DNA of 64,000 bases, from positions 744,001 to 808,000 of the forward strand of contig JABELC010000010.1 of the NCBI GenBank assembly GCA_028455995.1, written 5' to 3'. Under the pieces are notes generated by a model that had not been told where the DNA came from, searched no databases, and worked only from the letters and a program-made list of their open reading frames with translations. The position numbers and the translations under genes were made by a program. This DNA is from Scleromitrula shiraiana. Taxonomy: Eukaryota; Ascomycota; Leotiomycetes; Helotiales; Sclerotiniaceae. Below, piece by piece: positions 10,350 to 25,200 of this stretch (position 1 is the first letter of the stretch; every line of letters starts with the position of its first letter).

Positions 10350-13300
10350 CTAAGTAAAGGATCTCAACGAAGGTCTCTTTTGAGTAGTGGTTTCTTCGAA
10401 CTAGTCGATAATGTTAGTCGTGCTTCATTACAATCCGAAGTTAGAAACACTTACATCAACAAATCCAGTGATAGTCATTAGTAGCATGAACGAATCTGCT
10501 ATATCATCAATGCTCTTCTCTGTTGCAGTACTGTATCCGGCACCAAGTCCTGCAGATCTCTTAAATACATTAAGAATTGCTGCTCTATTGTCTGCAAGGA
10601 ACTCTCTTCCTTGACTAAGTGTTTGTTCATTATTCAACCCACGGCTTATAAGTGCGGAACAAATGACCCTTAAAAGCGCTGCAAGTAAACTATAGTGTCT
10701 GTTTACCGCAGTTGGATCATTTGGATCTGGATTCCGTTAGCATATGTATATAAATAAGCATAGACAGATACTTACCAATCTTAATATCGGGGTCGATTGA
10801 GAACAATTCCGAAACTAATATGGAATGAAATAGTCCCGAGTTCAGTACAGCTATAGCCCCAGTTCGGGTCTGTGATATCTGAACAAGGAGTGCTAGCCGT
10901 GCATAGAAGTCAGACATGAGTATAGATGCGTCTATCTTTCGTTAGCATACTCTTCAGATCAATTTGTTCTTCTTTTTACCTTCGGGTGAAATGTCTTGCA
11001 GAGCGTGTGCCAGATCTGCGATAGAATTCACCAGGATACTTATGAAATTGAGACGATTGAGAGACTCAATCATGTAGTTCGAGTTTTCCTGCTTGGCCAT
11101 CTTGACTAATGCTCCAAGGAGTAGTAATGCTGAGATTCTACAATTTCGCTCCCCACCGAGGGCATCGTCACATACCAGATCAATCAATCGATCACCCGCA
11201 AGTTTAACTGTCTGGGTGCTATGCTGCTTACGAGCGCCAGACATGGGAGCTCGACTGCCACGGACAGTACGAATGTTCAAAACGCTGACGTCATCTGCAT
11301 TATTTGCATCGGGAATACTAGAGATGTCCGACATGCTTGTCAGATATCGGTAGCAAATAGTATAAAATATTTCCTTAAGAGGGCCATTGGCGCCCAAACC
11401 TGTAATGGCCTTGAGAGACAACTCGAATAAATGGTATAACCTATCGCTAAGATTTTGACCCAGGTCACCATCTTTGAAAGCGTCAGAATTCAGATCTAAA
11501 CTGAATAGAAGCGCTTTGGCAAGCTTTGCCAACTCCATAGCCTCGGCTCCATTATCTAGGTTATTCTCTAGCCTGGGGAGAATAATTTGTGAAGTTTGCA
11601 GAACAAATAGTATCTTAGTAGTCTCGTCATTGTCTGCAGTCTCTATCATCACAAGTAATAGTTGCACCCAGGCCTGAAGAGCTCGGAGTCGAGAAGCTCT
11701 CAATTGTTTTAATTGGTTGTCAATGATGTAAATATCAATCATGGTCTGAGCCTGATTGTTGAGTACAACCACATCTTCGGGATTTGGTAATCTGTTGGTA
11801 GCTATCAACTCGGCCCGTCTGAGCATTAGAAGCTCTTCCAATTTGGCAATGTTATAGACGGGAGGCGTGTCATTGTGCACCTCCTGACACACACGGGTAT
11901 CGAGATCTTTTAGCCAAGATAAATTTGGGAGTTGTATAGATTCGTCAACAGGAATATCCAAAAAATCAAAAAGGTCGAAGATGCTAGAATTCTCAATTTG
12001 CTGGCCTTCATCAACTAGTGTTGATCCAAGTAAGGTATTGAATATTCGTTCTTTTAATGAGGGCGAATGACTGAGCGATACTTGACGTAATTCGGCTGAC
12101 ACGTACTGCAAAACGTTGGCGCGCTGATATAAGAACGCGGACAGACATGATGCAGAAGCGGTGTTGGTTAAGAACTGTGGTGATTCAATTTCCAAACCAT
12201 TCCATAGCATACCAGGTCTAATTAAAGCCTGCCTGAGAAACATCTCGAAGAGCGAGTTGTTAGAGCGCATTTCTATCATGGTAAGATCTGACGATATGGG
12301 AGAGTGCCAGAGTTGTTTGAGTAATCGGAAGCACTTATACTTCAAAGAGACTAGCCATGAAGAAATACTACCAGTATCATCTTCTAAAGATATCTCAATT
12401 GCCAAGGTCAAAATTGAATGGAACAATGAAATTCGACGGCTGAATGGCGAGTCCGCATCTACCTCAATGTGGCCATTCCTGCACTGAAAGCCGAGCAGTA
12501 AATGCGCAATTGTAGTATGACCTGGAGAAGCTTCGAGACAGGAGTTTAAAAAGTCTAAAATCTGGACTTTAATGATATAGGAGGCTGAATCTGGACCCTC
12601 AGTATCGTCAATGTTAGATTCAATTTCGTGAAGAAGTGAGCGCGAAATGGCTTCAGCAGCGTTGTTTTCCTCTAAAGCCGCAATGGCTTTGTTGCGATCG
12701 ATCCTTCTACCAAGACCTGCATTGGGAATAGGAGCAAGTCGTGGTGATGCTGAGAGCTTTTCAAGTAATTTCAACGACGCTATCACCAATTCGGAATGAC
12801 CAGAGCTACAGTACAAACCTAGATCTGGGATAATAGACAAATGATTTAAAACTCCATCCTCAAATGATGTGTATGCAGCGTTGGAGACAGGAGTGCGGCG
12901 ATAACTTGTTTGGCATTTGATTAATGGTCGAACAATATCTAGATATGTAGGTTGAAGATCCATAATCAATGTTACCGTATGTATACCTTGCAACAGACAC
13001 CTAACTAAAGGTGTGTCAGGAGAACTATTGGCAACTTCAGCAACATCCTGATGAATTGCCGCAAATAATGCCGCCATTACATTTGAATTGAACATCCACT
13101 CCATGACTCTCGAAAATGGATGTAATAAAATGTAAGTTTGCAAATCGGTCGTCTTTATAGCAGTGTCAACCGCGACGTTGGACTGGTTGGCAAAAATTAC
13201 GAGATCTTCATTGAAAGTTTCCAAGCAAGTTGTGATAAATTTGAGGCATGTCAATTGCAACTGTCTCAACTGCACAGGCTCGACAATGTCTGTTGTTTTT

Positions 13301-15758
13301 GCTCCAAAAACCTGGCCGACTGCGAAGTCGACGTAAGGGTCTATTCCAGGCATGCGACTAGATGATCCAAGGATTTCAGGAAAGGGCAAGCCATCCTGTA
13401 AAGGATTTTCATCCTCATATGGTGCCACGAGAGCGTTAAGTAGCTGAATGAATGCGTCAGGTTCTTCAAACCCTGCACCGAACTTTCGCAAAATTGCTTC
13501 AGGGGGGGAAGGGCTTGCAGCGACTGTCCTCTGAACATTTGAGCTGGGTGAATAGCCTCCGGAGATCCAAACATCAAGGGCGGTCCATAAATACTCAGCT
13601 GCTGGCACTGTTTTATGACTGAGTAAAGAACGCAAAGTCGTGAAAGCGCACGCTCGAAATCGAGATGGGATTGAACTACTGGCAAGTTGAAAAAGGATTT
13701 CCGTGAGTTGAAATGATGGGTGCTGCATCAGATACTGCCTTGCCACTGCACTCTCCAAACAGATCCGAGAGATAAGGCGGAGATAAGACTCTAACATGAT
13801 GTATGATTCAGGTTCCAATTCCGCTTGATCCGTGTTTTGTTTTCCGAGACGGTAGGTTTGAGCTTGTACCACCGGCTGATCACGAAGTTTATTTGTAAAG
13901 AAAGTTAGCTCCTTGAATATCTGATTCCAAGTAAGAGCATGTGTCCGCTTCATCTTCCCTGCTTGGGGACTTTCATCTAGTAAGAACTCGTGTGCGGCCG
14001 TGGCACATTCTTCGTCTTCTGAAATAGCTTGAAGCATTTCACAAAATGCTGAGACAAGAGGTGTTGATGCACGACGGGAAGCCCAATGCATAAAGCCTAT
14101 TAGAACGCCATCCGGAACATCCCAAAAACCTTCCAGAGCAGCCTTGGGCCGACCTTGAAATGCATAAGAGACAATCATAACAAATCGTTCCAGATCTAGA
14201 TCATGTTCGTGCTCATGACTAAGCTGACGCTGTTCGTCTTCATCTGTTCTCAGTCTCCGCAGAACATCTGGTAAATTCGTTATAAAACTTTCAATGAATG
14301 TCTCAAGTTGTTCCATTAACAAATCCTGAAATACATCAGAGAATAAGACCGAATCGGACATTAGCGCAGGAGATTTCCGCTGTAACCATAATCGAAACCC
14401 GTGTCGTGAAGGTTCATACCAATCAACTGATTTGGCATCTGCCGAAAGAGATAGCAAAAAATCAAAAGCTCCATCTTTCAAGGCTTCAGTAAATTGTTGG
14501 GATCTTTCCTTGTTCTCTGAAGGAGTCGTTAGTGATAATCAACCTCGGAAGAAAAATCAGATATAGCTAACCTTCTTCAACATTGATGTCCGGTGATAGA
14601 CCATCATGGTGCTCCACATACCATCCGCTATACTCGGCAAGCCACCAAGCTCGAAATGCGGCATGTACATAAGTCAAGGCCCATGGACTCCGATCAGTCT
14701 TGCTATTGAACTTTTTGTCCAATGCTCGGGCCTCCTGTATTGTTGCCCCTCCCTCTGGAGAACCGAAACGCGAAATACAAGCAGCTAGAGCTGGAAAGTA
14801 ATGGACTGATAGGGGCTGTTAGTTCATGCATACATGATAATATGATAATGAAAATGATCAAAACATAAGGTGGAATAGGGACATATGTGAAGCTCAAAGA
14901 TCAGAACACTTACCTAGAAGATTGTCATATTTATCGGCCTTTTTCAGAGGACCAAGGAGCAGTTCAAAGTCAGCTTGCACAGCATGGTTGGATTTTACTA
15001 GGTAATGAACAATGACGCCAAGTAGTTCATGCTGTTTTACGAGACTTGAACGCTGATATTCCATAATCTCCAGGAGTTCTGGCTGTGATGCCTGACCCAA
15101 CACCGAAGCACTGTTTAACTTGTCGGAGATCCTCTGAAGCCACTGCTTTATTTCGCCCATCGCTGAGAGACATTTTTGAACAAAGGTTTGACCATTTGTA
15201 ACATTTTTAAGTCGGGTGAATTCCCTGACTATTTGCCCCAGGAAATCCTTTATATTTTGCTCCAAAATTCCATCTATATCAATATTTTGCTCAAATATAA
15301 GGCGTAAACAATCTAGCAGAGTCTTCCTTCTCTGGTGAAAACGAATGATGGAGCATGAAAGAAGTGACCGTCCTGTGGCAGCTGCCTCATCCTGGGCATC
15401 GAAGAATATTTGGGATGCGTCGAGTTCATCGAGATTTAACTCGTCTGCGAGTTGGAAAGTGCCCTGTTTAAATTCGTCATTGATTTGATATGATTGTCCA
15501 TCCCGCACAAGTGGTCCTGTTCAAATAACACCATTAGCTGAGGTATCAAGGTCCAAAAGAAGTTCCACCACCTTTTTCGATACTTTTCCGACTCTGATCA
15601 TTGCGGGTTTTCTGGTCGAGAAGATTACGAAAGGCGTCGATATGAGCTTCGAGTTGAGCAGCCAGTCGATCAAGGTTCGAGAGTCTAGAATCCGATAGGG
15701 CAAGTAGGTCTGAATGTAAAGCTTGGAAGCTTTCCAAGCTATTGATTTGCTCTGTCAT
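10350..15758 (-). CDS. nup192: Nucleoporin Nup192 (NUP205 homologue), 1675 aa
   Basis: Seven exons on the minus strand: 15758-15584, 15516-14914, 14805-14572, 14516-10980, 10931-10776, 10726-10455 and 10400-10350. All phases close and total 1675 codons plus stop, near the length of characterised fungal Nup192. Conserved blocks include LADELNLDELDASQIFF, WALTYVHAAFRAWW (about residue 300) and WASRRASTPLVSAFCEML. The rest is a long alpha-helical solenoid without membrane segments. In the nuclear pore, Nup192 is an inner-ring scaffold that binds Nic96 and Nup53. The first donor (GTATCG) is weak but needed to join SRK to the PLVRDGQSYQI segment. The 51-nt last exon is the least certain part. The gene is divergent from TEL1 across a 528-bp spacer. 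Confidence 0.94.
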
Positions 15759-16286
15759 GACCGAAGAGAATGCGCCGAGGCTCTTTAAAATTGAAGTGAT
15801 GACCAGGCAACTTAAACAAATTCAAAAAAGCACATCAATACCTCGTTCATGATATGTTTCAATTCCGCTATGTTGTAAACCGTGGAGTGGCAGTTCAACC
15901 ACTTTGTTGTCGCATAAAGCTAGAAAATTGTGTTGATGCCAAAACAAGCGATGCTGAATTTTTGAAGCTCTATTGTCTACACGAAAATTCGCGTCGCGAA
16001 TTGTCAACCACCAAAAAAGTGTCGTTCAATTCAATTACCAACACCTTCAATTACATTTCCTACAGTTTTAATGATTTTTCCATAGTTCTTATATTCGTAG
16101 ATTCAAACAATGCAAAGCTGTTTAATATGCTGCACATTCTGATACCTTTACTTTGGACACCCTTCAATTTTATATGTTAAGATCGCCAAAGTTCACCCTG
16201 CTGTCAATGTAAATTACTTTGAGCATTAGTTACATGCTAGAGATGCATCAAGATCTCTCAAATTGAAACCGCCGAAGCTTCTCAAT
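15759..16286. promoter_or_regulatory. Shared divergent promoter region, NUP192 and TEL1
   Basis: The 528 bp separate the start codons of two head-to-head genes, so both core promoters must lie here unless there are undetected leader exons. The sequence is AT-rich with no clear TATA box at a defined distance from either start. No other gene fits in the space. Confidence 0.6.
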
Positions 16287-19200
16287 ATGTCGCTCGCATA
16301 CTCTGATCCGGACGTTAACCTGAAGGAAATTATAGGTAACCTGCTTGCGAGGAAAATACATGGAACTTGTTGCTGAGGTAGTTAGATATTCTGGCAAACG
16401 GCAAAGGGGATCTTACAAAGCACCTCAAAGGTAAAGTAAACCACTGAGTGTGCGGGCACTTTCTATATCAGTCCAGGAGCTATGATTGACAAGAGACAGA
16501 TTTGAAAGCGGTCTTCAATGGCATCCATAAAGCCGATAACATGTATGTCAATCACATCCACACCCACCCTCCGAGACTCTACTAATGCTATGCAGTGATC
16601 AACTAGGAGATAAGGCCTACCATAGGATATTAGATATTGTTTTCAGAATCGTCATTGAAGAGAAGCGAAAGTATTTTGCTCCGGCGAAATCAAAAAAGTT
16701 GGGTACCAGTACCAACAATAACTCGAAAGGAGGAAAATCAGCTATAAAATTGGAACTATGCGCTACAATCATCAATGCTGTCGTTCAGGCCGGCGGAAGC
16801 AGATTCAAGCGGAAGACTGTAGAAGCCTTGGTTGCTCACGTTATTGACACTATTCCCATCTCGAACGGAGATTACTTCCAACTAATAAGCCAGCCTTATC
16901 TTAAAGCACTGAGTGCTCTACTTGAGCAAGCAGCAATTGCAGAGGGTATTAAGGCAGACATTCGAACTGAAATCATCGAGTTTTGCCTCCGCGGAATTGA
17001 AATGTATCTTGGGGGTGGCGATGGGGATTTCTCTGAATCCTTTGGTAGTTTCTCCATTGGGTCTGCTCATCCATCCCTAACAAGATCTTCTTCTGGACTA
17101 AGGGGTACTCCAAACCCATCGAGCACAGTGTCTAAGCAGAATGTTGAAGACATCTGTCAGATTGTGTTCTTAGTTCTTTCTGCCACTGACAACGTCCCAT
17201 TCGAAAGCCTTGAGAGAGTGGCTGTCACGATGATGCGGTTGTTACAACTTCAAAACCTGAATGTAAGCAAGCTACACCAAGTAGCATTTTCTGTTGTCAA
17301 TATCGTTCTGTTGTATTCCCGTGAAGATCATACAGATTTTTCTCTATCGATTGGTCGGGAATTGCTTCCTTTGATGCACCGTCTTTGGCAAGGTAAAGCT
17401 AAGGATGAAATGATCAATTCCGTGCGAGATGAGATGCTAGTTGGCTTGTACCGCACCCAGCTGCATCTAGAAAATTATGTCACGAATAATGAAGATGATG
17501 AGTTGCACACCAATCTGGATGATCTCCTTGACATCTTAAGAATGGATTATCTAAGACGAGGAGACCGTGATCAGCTATCATTAGACGATGTGGAAATCTT
17601 GGACTTGAGTTCAGGAGAGACTAGTAACCAGTCGTTTCACTTGAACTGCTTTCAGCTCAAAGTCCAGAATAATCGTTCTTCTGAGCGAAACTGGGCAAAT
17701 TTAGTGGCTGTTGCAATTTTGGAAAGATTGGTAAGGATTAAGGAACAAAATGTTCAAGTGAAAGACGGTCTGGAACATGAGTCTGAAGAGCACCCACGAA
17801 AACGTCAACGTGTTCCACGGTTTTCTGAAAGACTACTGGAGCCTCTGAAGTCTGAAGACAACAAAACACGACTTGCCGGGTTACAGATATTGCCCTTCGT
17901 ACTACAGGACTGTAATCTTCCCAGCTCATTGTTAGAAGAATTGCTAGATCATTTAGGACATTGCGCCTCAGATAAACGCTCCAACATTGCATCATGGGCT
18001 CTGCTTGGTATAGCAAGGTGAGATACAGATTTTCCCTGTACTATATAAACTAATGTCCATGTTGTAGCTGTGTATATCAGCCATATGCCTCGGATCTTGC
18101 CACAGACTGGAAGCAACTATGGCATACTGGTGCGAAATCACTCACCTTTGCGGATACCTGTCGTGCTGCCGCTCTGCAACTCCATTCCATACAAGCGAGA
18201 GGCTTGTTAGACTATCGCGATATCGAAGAAAATATAAACTCTATTATTACCGCTGCCGATATTAGTGGCCCTCCTGTTCTGTGTGATTCAACAATTTTCC
18301 TCATGATGCATTTATTACAGGTTAGTATTGGTGAAGCTCCTGGCGCGAGTCTAGCAGCATGCCAGCATGTCATTCGTTGGCTATTTGGGAAATGGAATCC
18401 AGGTACAGAAATTACTTCTCCCATACAAGACAAAAGCTAACACATGTGAAGGTGATAGATCATTCATTACTCGTTATGGTGCACATGTATTTCCTTCTCA
18501 TATTGTAGCACTACTGCGCACAAGTCTTGGCTTGTCGAGACTACCTAAGAAGAAGAGTCATCTCACGATGGGTGGTTTGCTTGCGCAGTCATGGCAACAA
18601 CATCTCCAAAGTCAAAACGTTCTCCGATATCTTCTATTGCTAGAAGATAATTCAACAGCCACTACTGCCTGTCAATCCTGCCCAAAATTTGCGAAGATCG
18701 ATAACGTAATCTTTCAATTGGATAGTGCTCATTTCAACTCTATTCGAAGGCTCATTGTCGATTCCTTGTGTTCCAAGTCTCGGGAGCTGGTGCAAGTCTG
18801 GCAAAGCTTTAATGCAGAACGTTCCCCACAAGTTTCTGTTGATATGTATCGTGGCTCGATTAGTGCCTGTGTGACAACTTTGTTATTATTTCCACATTTC
18901 TCTAATGCTGGCTTAGAGCAATCAACTCTGCTAGAAGAAGATCTGCGGAACCTTGGCGAAGAGTTATTCGAATTCCTGAGGCGATCTGAAGTGAAGGATT
19001 TCCAAGCAAGTCAAGAGTATGTGGATGCCCTTCTGCAAGCGGTTCAACCTTATCTGCCATCGTGCGATTCCAGCGAAATTTCTAGAATTGCCGAGCAAGC
19101 TCCTCAATTCTTTCAGTTCTTAGCATCAATTGCAGAGGAGATCAAGCGACGACGTCTCATACCGGAATCCGTATCAGCGCTCGATGATGACGCCATGGAT

Positions 19201-22200
19201 GTTGACGATGAATTCTCCAATCAAAAGAGCCAATCAGCATCAGAAGGACAAAAGATGAATATTCCACGTCGTAGCATGGCACTAGATATGAGTTTTTCGA
19301 CATTTTATTGTGATACGATAGGTCGTCTAATGTTAGTTGCTGCTATGCATGAGTCAGCAGCAGCTCATATAAACGTTCCGTCTTCCTTCGTCCATGAACT
19401 GATATCCATGAAAGAGGAGGAGATATTGTCGTGTCGTGCTCTGTTTCGAGATTTGTTCCTATCGGATCTTGTTCTTGCCGATGAAGATACCTATAGTCTT
19501 CTGGAGCGTATTGGTCTTATACTATCATCTAACGATTTCAACTTTAGCGAAGTTGCCATGTGTGTATCCTTGGATGTACTCGTCGGACTCCTACCATTAT
19601 GGTCCGTGGATGAGCATAGTTCGTTCGGTGTTGATGCAAAGAAACTTTACGACTGGTTTATTGCCTTGGTACACAAAGGGACTGCTTCTACAGTTGTCCA
19701 ATTGGAGATCGCAAAATTACTCCTAAAACTTCTACGGTTCAACCAAAACTACGGAGATGCGCCAGCGAGACCATCCCCTCGCACGAGTCTGCTAGAACTT
19801 CTAGACAAAGGCAATACTGCTACCAAGTTCTTCATTGGGGACCAACTCCCTGAAATATTTGATCTCTTCACTTTAACGGAGCACGATAAGATATTTGTGG
19901 ATGTGCTTGCGCTCCTCCCATCCGATCCAGCATGGCTGGAAGGTCTTGCATTTCGCCTCCAGGTCTTAGCGAATCTAGCATCTCATTGGTCATCACTTCT
20001 ACGAAGATGCATTTATCATATTTTTGAAACTCCTGCAAAAATTCCAGACTCTATTCCACATGCAACTAAATGCTTATCAAATATTTCGTCGGCCCTCGCT
20101 GTTGGCAGTTCTCAAAAATTGTTTGGGTTGTTTGCGCCACAGATTCTATATACTTGGCTCGAAAGACAGACTATGGATGACATTCCGCACCAAATTTTTG
20201 GTTTTGACACTCTCCGAGGATTACTAGAGTTTGCAAAAGAAGAAGCATCGGCTCTCCTCATGATGCGCGGACAAGATACGGACCTTAAACATCTAGCTGA
20301 GTTGTTGCAAATTCCCGAAGCTCAATTGCTACACAAGTGCTTCTCGAGAGTCATGGCTTACAGTATTGCAAGCGACATTAGTCTACCTCCATCTAGTAGC
20401 GATAAAAAGTGGAAGGGAGGGGAGTCTCGATTAAAGAAACATCTGGGCCAAGAGTCATATTTGGAATGTGTCAACTTAAATTTCGTAGATATACTTGCTA
20501 TTCTATTCAATGTCATCGATCAAGATCAACAAGTCGAAAAATCGTTTGAAAAGTATGAAGATCTTAAATATGCAGCAACTATCATGAACTCAATCAAAAC
20601 CTTAAGTTCATCTGAGATTATGCTCCCACCGAACCAGCAGCCAACTTTCAAAGCGAAATACCTTATACACGAAATCAAGCATTTGTGCGTGAGGACAGTA
20701 CATGAACCCGAGACTTTATACACACCAAGCTTGGTAACGTTCATTTCTAGGAAGCTGCTAAGCACTATACACCCTGCGCTCGGGTCATTACATGCTTGCT
20801 CTGTCTTACGAAAACTTCGTGTTCTCATTTCGCTTTCTGGGAACGCTGCAACGCAAGGCTATCCCTTAGAAATGCTGCTACGGTCAGTGAGGCCTTTTAT
20901 CACTGTTCCGGAGTGCGCAGATGACGCCATTGGTATTTTACAGTATCTTTTAAGTGAAGGCTCGGTGTATTTGAGGGGATCTCCATCTTTCGTGGCAAGC
21001 ATCACACTTTCCATCCTCGGATCATTGCGTATTTTTATGCAGGAGAGGAAGTCCAGCACAACCCAGGAGAGTCAACACCAGGCTACAATGTCCAAGGCTC
21101 AGAAATTTCATTCCTGGGTCGGAAGTTATGTTTCTAAGTATGAATCTCCTATTTTGGTGGGACCATTAAATTCGAGTTTTAAGGCTCTTGTAACTTCTGC
21201 CCATGAGGTTCGAGCGATAGGGAATGCAGAAAAAGGAACAACTGAAAGCACTCTTTTACACCAATTGCTAGAAGACGAGAAGAATGGCGGAGCACTCCTA
21301 AGTACACCAGCCCGAAAACTTGCATTAGGCACATTGTGCTCTGAATTCGAACCTCCTACATCGTTCAGGGATGACATGTACGGAGAGGATGAATCCGCGA
21401 TAGCAAGTGCCGCAGTAGTCTGGAAATCATGCAGAGGCAACTCTGCAAGCAAGCAATATTTATCTTGGGCTGCACGAGTGCTTGGTCGGGCATTTGCTGC
21501 TACGGGCCATATACATCAAGAACTATTGCAAGAGTCAACCGTTTCAAAAACGAAAGAATTAATGGCATCGTCCAAAGCCAATGTATCATCAAGGACTTGT
21601 ATACTAAGTCTGCTACAGTCATTAACCTTGGGGGATGATCGATCGACAGTTGGTATTGCTGAGACTGCATTGCGTGTTATTGTTACAGGATCAACAGAGC
21701 AGACTGCCGAGATATGCCGCGGAAGTATGTCTACGCATTTGCTAGAAGCGTCTACCTGGAATCCTTACCCAATACCACCATGTGAGACAGCTGAACTTCG
21801 GAGCCATTCAAAAAACATCGGAGATCAACTTATCGTAGATTCAATTCTTCTTCCGCATTGGTTAAAGGAATTATCTATAGAACTGGCAGAAGCTGTACCT
21901 AATGACTCCATATTGTGTGCACTAACACCCGTTCTCCAGAGGGTCCCAGGTTTTGCTGACCAAGCATTTCCGTTTATTCTTCACCTCGTCCTCTCGGATA
22001 TTCATACCCAAAAGATCAATAAAGAACAAATCTCAAAAGCTTTCATGAATTGGTTTTCAAAAAGCCAGAGTGTCGACAAAAACAACTTAAAAGCACTTAT
22101 CAACTCTATTCTATATCTACGCACGCAACCTCTGCCACATGAAAAATCCTCGGCTGACAGATTACATTGGCTAGACTTGGATTACCTCGAAGCCGCTAAC

Positions 22201-25200
22201 GCAGCAATACATTGTGGGATGTTCAAAACTGCACTTATATTTGTTGAAGAATACCACTCAATCCCCATAAAATCATCTCGGCGCTCTTCAATGAAAGGCG
22301 GTGGTGGTGAAGGGCCGGAACTGCCAACTGACACCCTTCTTACAATCTTCCAGAACATCAATGACCCTGACTTGTACTATGGAGTAGAGCAGCCAGCTAG
22401 CCTAAGTACAATATTGGCGCGGTTAGAATATGAAAAGGACGGCCCTAAAAGCCTTGCCTTCACAGGTGCTCAATATGATAATCATGTCCGACTTGGAAAC
22501 GCAGGGGCAGCGCAGGACGCACAATCTCTTGTCAAAGCATTAGACATGCTTAGCTTAAGTGGTCTTTCGCATTCCTTATTGCAAGCTCAGCAAAATGCAG
22601 GGGTGGCTAAAACTTCATTGAACTCAATGTTTCAGGCGGCTCGAAAACTCGAGCAGTGGGATATCCCTGTTCCAGCTGCAAGTACAGATCATTCTGTAAC
22701 AATATACAAAGCATTTCAAGCCGCCAATATTGCTACTAACCGTGGGTCATTTATGAAAGCTATTAATGAGAGTCTTGAGGGCACGATGGAACGTCTTGTA
22801 CGCGACGATCTTAGCGCAGGTGCTCTACAAGAGTCACTACGAACATTGGCAGCTCTTTCTGAAATGGATGAAGTACTCAGTTCACAAGGGTCGGAGCAGT
22901 TTGAAGAAACGTTGTTGAGATTTCAGAAGCGATCTGAATGGATGAAAACGGGGAGGCAAGTTTCATCCAAACACTGAACCTGATCATGGCTAATCTAGAA
23001 ACAGATTTGATGACATCAGCCAGATGCTCTCTTGTAGGAGTACGATTTTGAGTACTTTGAGCCAGCAAGCACGGCTCCGGGACATTCTTGATCTTTCCTC
23101 TCCTGACACTCGGCTTGTAGAGGTGCGGGTGGCACTAATGGCATCTTCTCTAAACAGAGCTCATGGAGCCATGCAAGAGTCTCTATCTCTTGCAACCTCA
23201 CTAATAGATCTCGTCAAACCATGCCAATCGCTTGGGCTGGAAATTGAAGCCGCCGTTCATATGGAGGCTGCAGATGCGCTTTGGGATCAGGGTGAGATGT
23301 CATCTTCAATAGGTATGCTCAAGGCTCTAGACACTGGATCGTCTTGGAAGGCGCAAACCATTCCAGTGGGCCGTTCAGATCTGCTGTCGAAAATTGGACA
23401 TCAAGTATCTGTGGCCAGGCTTGAGAAGCCAGATCGAATCATCGAGAATTATCTGAAGCCTGCATTGAAAGATCTGAAGCGACAGGAGGGTAGTGAGGCT
23501 GCGCAGGTATTCCATCAATTTGCCGTCTTCTGCGACCAGCAACTCCAAGATGAAGATAGTTTGAAGGATCTGGAGCGCTTAAAGAGTTTGAGTGAAGCGA
23601 GAGCTAATGAAGTTGCCGGTTACGAGAGTCTTCTGAAAAAGGCGACTTCTACGGGTGAAAAGGCCAAATATAAACAGTATCTCGGAAAAGCAAAAACATG
23701 GCTTAAACTTGATGAGCAAGAATACCACCGACATCGTTCTAGCAAAGATGAGTTTCTACGTCAGTGCTTGGAGAACTATCTGCTTGCTTTAAATGCTTCC
23801 GATGACCATGACAATAACGCACTGCGTTTCTCGGCTCTATGGCTCGAAAACTCTGCGGAGACCTTTGCTAACGAGGCTGTTGCAAAGCATTTAAAGAAGG
23901 TGCCTAGTCGCAAATTTGCTTCTTTAATGAATCAACTTAGCTCTCGACTACTTGATAATGACTCTAAATTTCAGACACTTCTTTTCAGCCTTGTTCTACG
24001 TATTTCTACCGATCATCCTTATCATGGTATGTATCAAATATACGCAGGGTCTTATCGCTCAAATTCGAAGGATGACATCGCTATGTCGAGGAACAGAGCC
24101 ACGATCAAGATTGCAGATTACCTTAAGAGGGCGGGGGATTCGCAGTCGATCTGGATATCCCTGAATAGCATCATTAGATTATATGTTCAACTCGCACATG
24201 AAAAGGACGAGCAAAAATATAAGGCTGGAAGAAAGCTATATCTCAAGGACTCAACTGTCGGGGCTAAATTCAATTCTGCCCTGGCAAAGTATCCAATTCC
24301 TCCACCAACAATGGAGATACGTTTAGCCGCCGATAAAGATTATTCCAGAGTTCCTAAAATGGTAAAGTTTGAGTCACAGATGTCAATTGCATCGGGTGTT
24401 AGTGCCCCGAAAATCATCACTGCCATAGCGGACAATGGGGCACGCTTTAGACAATTGGTAATGATCTTAACATGTCTAAAATAGTTCGCCGCTGACATAC
24501 ATTAGGTCAAAGGCGGCAACGATGATCTGCGCCAAGATGCTATCATGGAGCAAGTATTCGCCCAAGTCAGCGAACTCCTTAAAACAAATCGATCAACTCG
24601 GCAACGTAATCTAAGCATTAGAACATACAAAGTATTACCCTTAACCCCATCAGCAGGTGTTATTGAATTCGTGCAGAACACAATTCCTCTTCATGAATAT
24701 CTAATGCCAGCACATGAACGATTCTACCCGAAAGACCTCAAAGGAAACACATGTCGAAAAGAAATCGGAGATGTACAAACCCAATCAATTGAAAATCGCG
24801 TCAATAAATTCCGTCAGGTCACCGATCGTTTTCATCCCGTCATGCGCTATTTCTTTACAGAGCATTTCAGCGATCCAGATGAATGGTTCATCAAACGCCT
24901 CGCTTACACTCGCAGTACGGCTGCTATTTCTATCCTAGGTCATGTCCTGGGGCTTGGAGATAGACATGGCCATAATATTCTCCTTGACACCAAGAGCGGC
25001 GAAGTAATACACATTGATCTCGGCGTCGCATTTGAAATGGGACGAGTTCTTCCTGTTCCGGAATTAGTTCCTTTTCGGCTTACCCGCGATATCGTTGACG
25101 GAATGGGCATCACAAAAACCGAAGGTGTATTCCGTCGCTGTTGCGAATTTACCCTTTCAGCTCTCAGAAAAGAAGTCTACAGTATCATGACTATCCTTGA

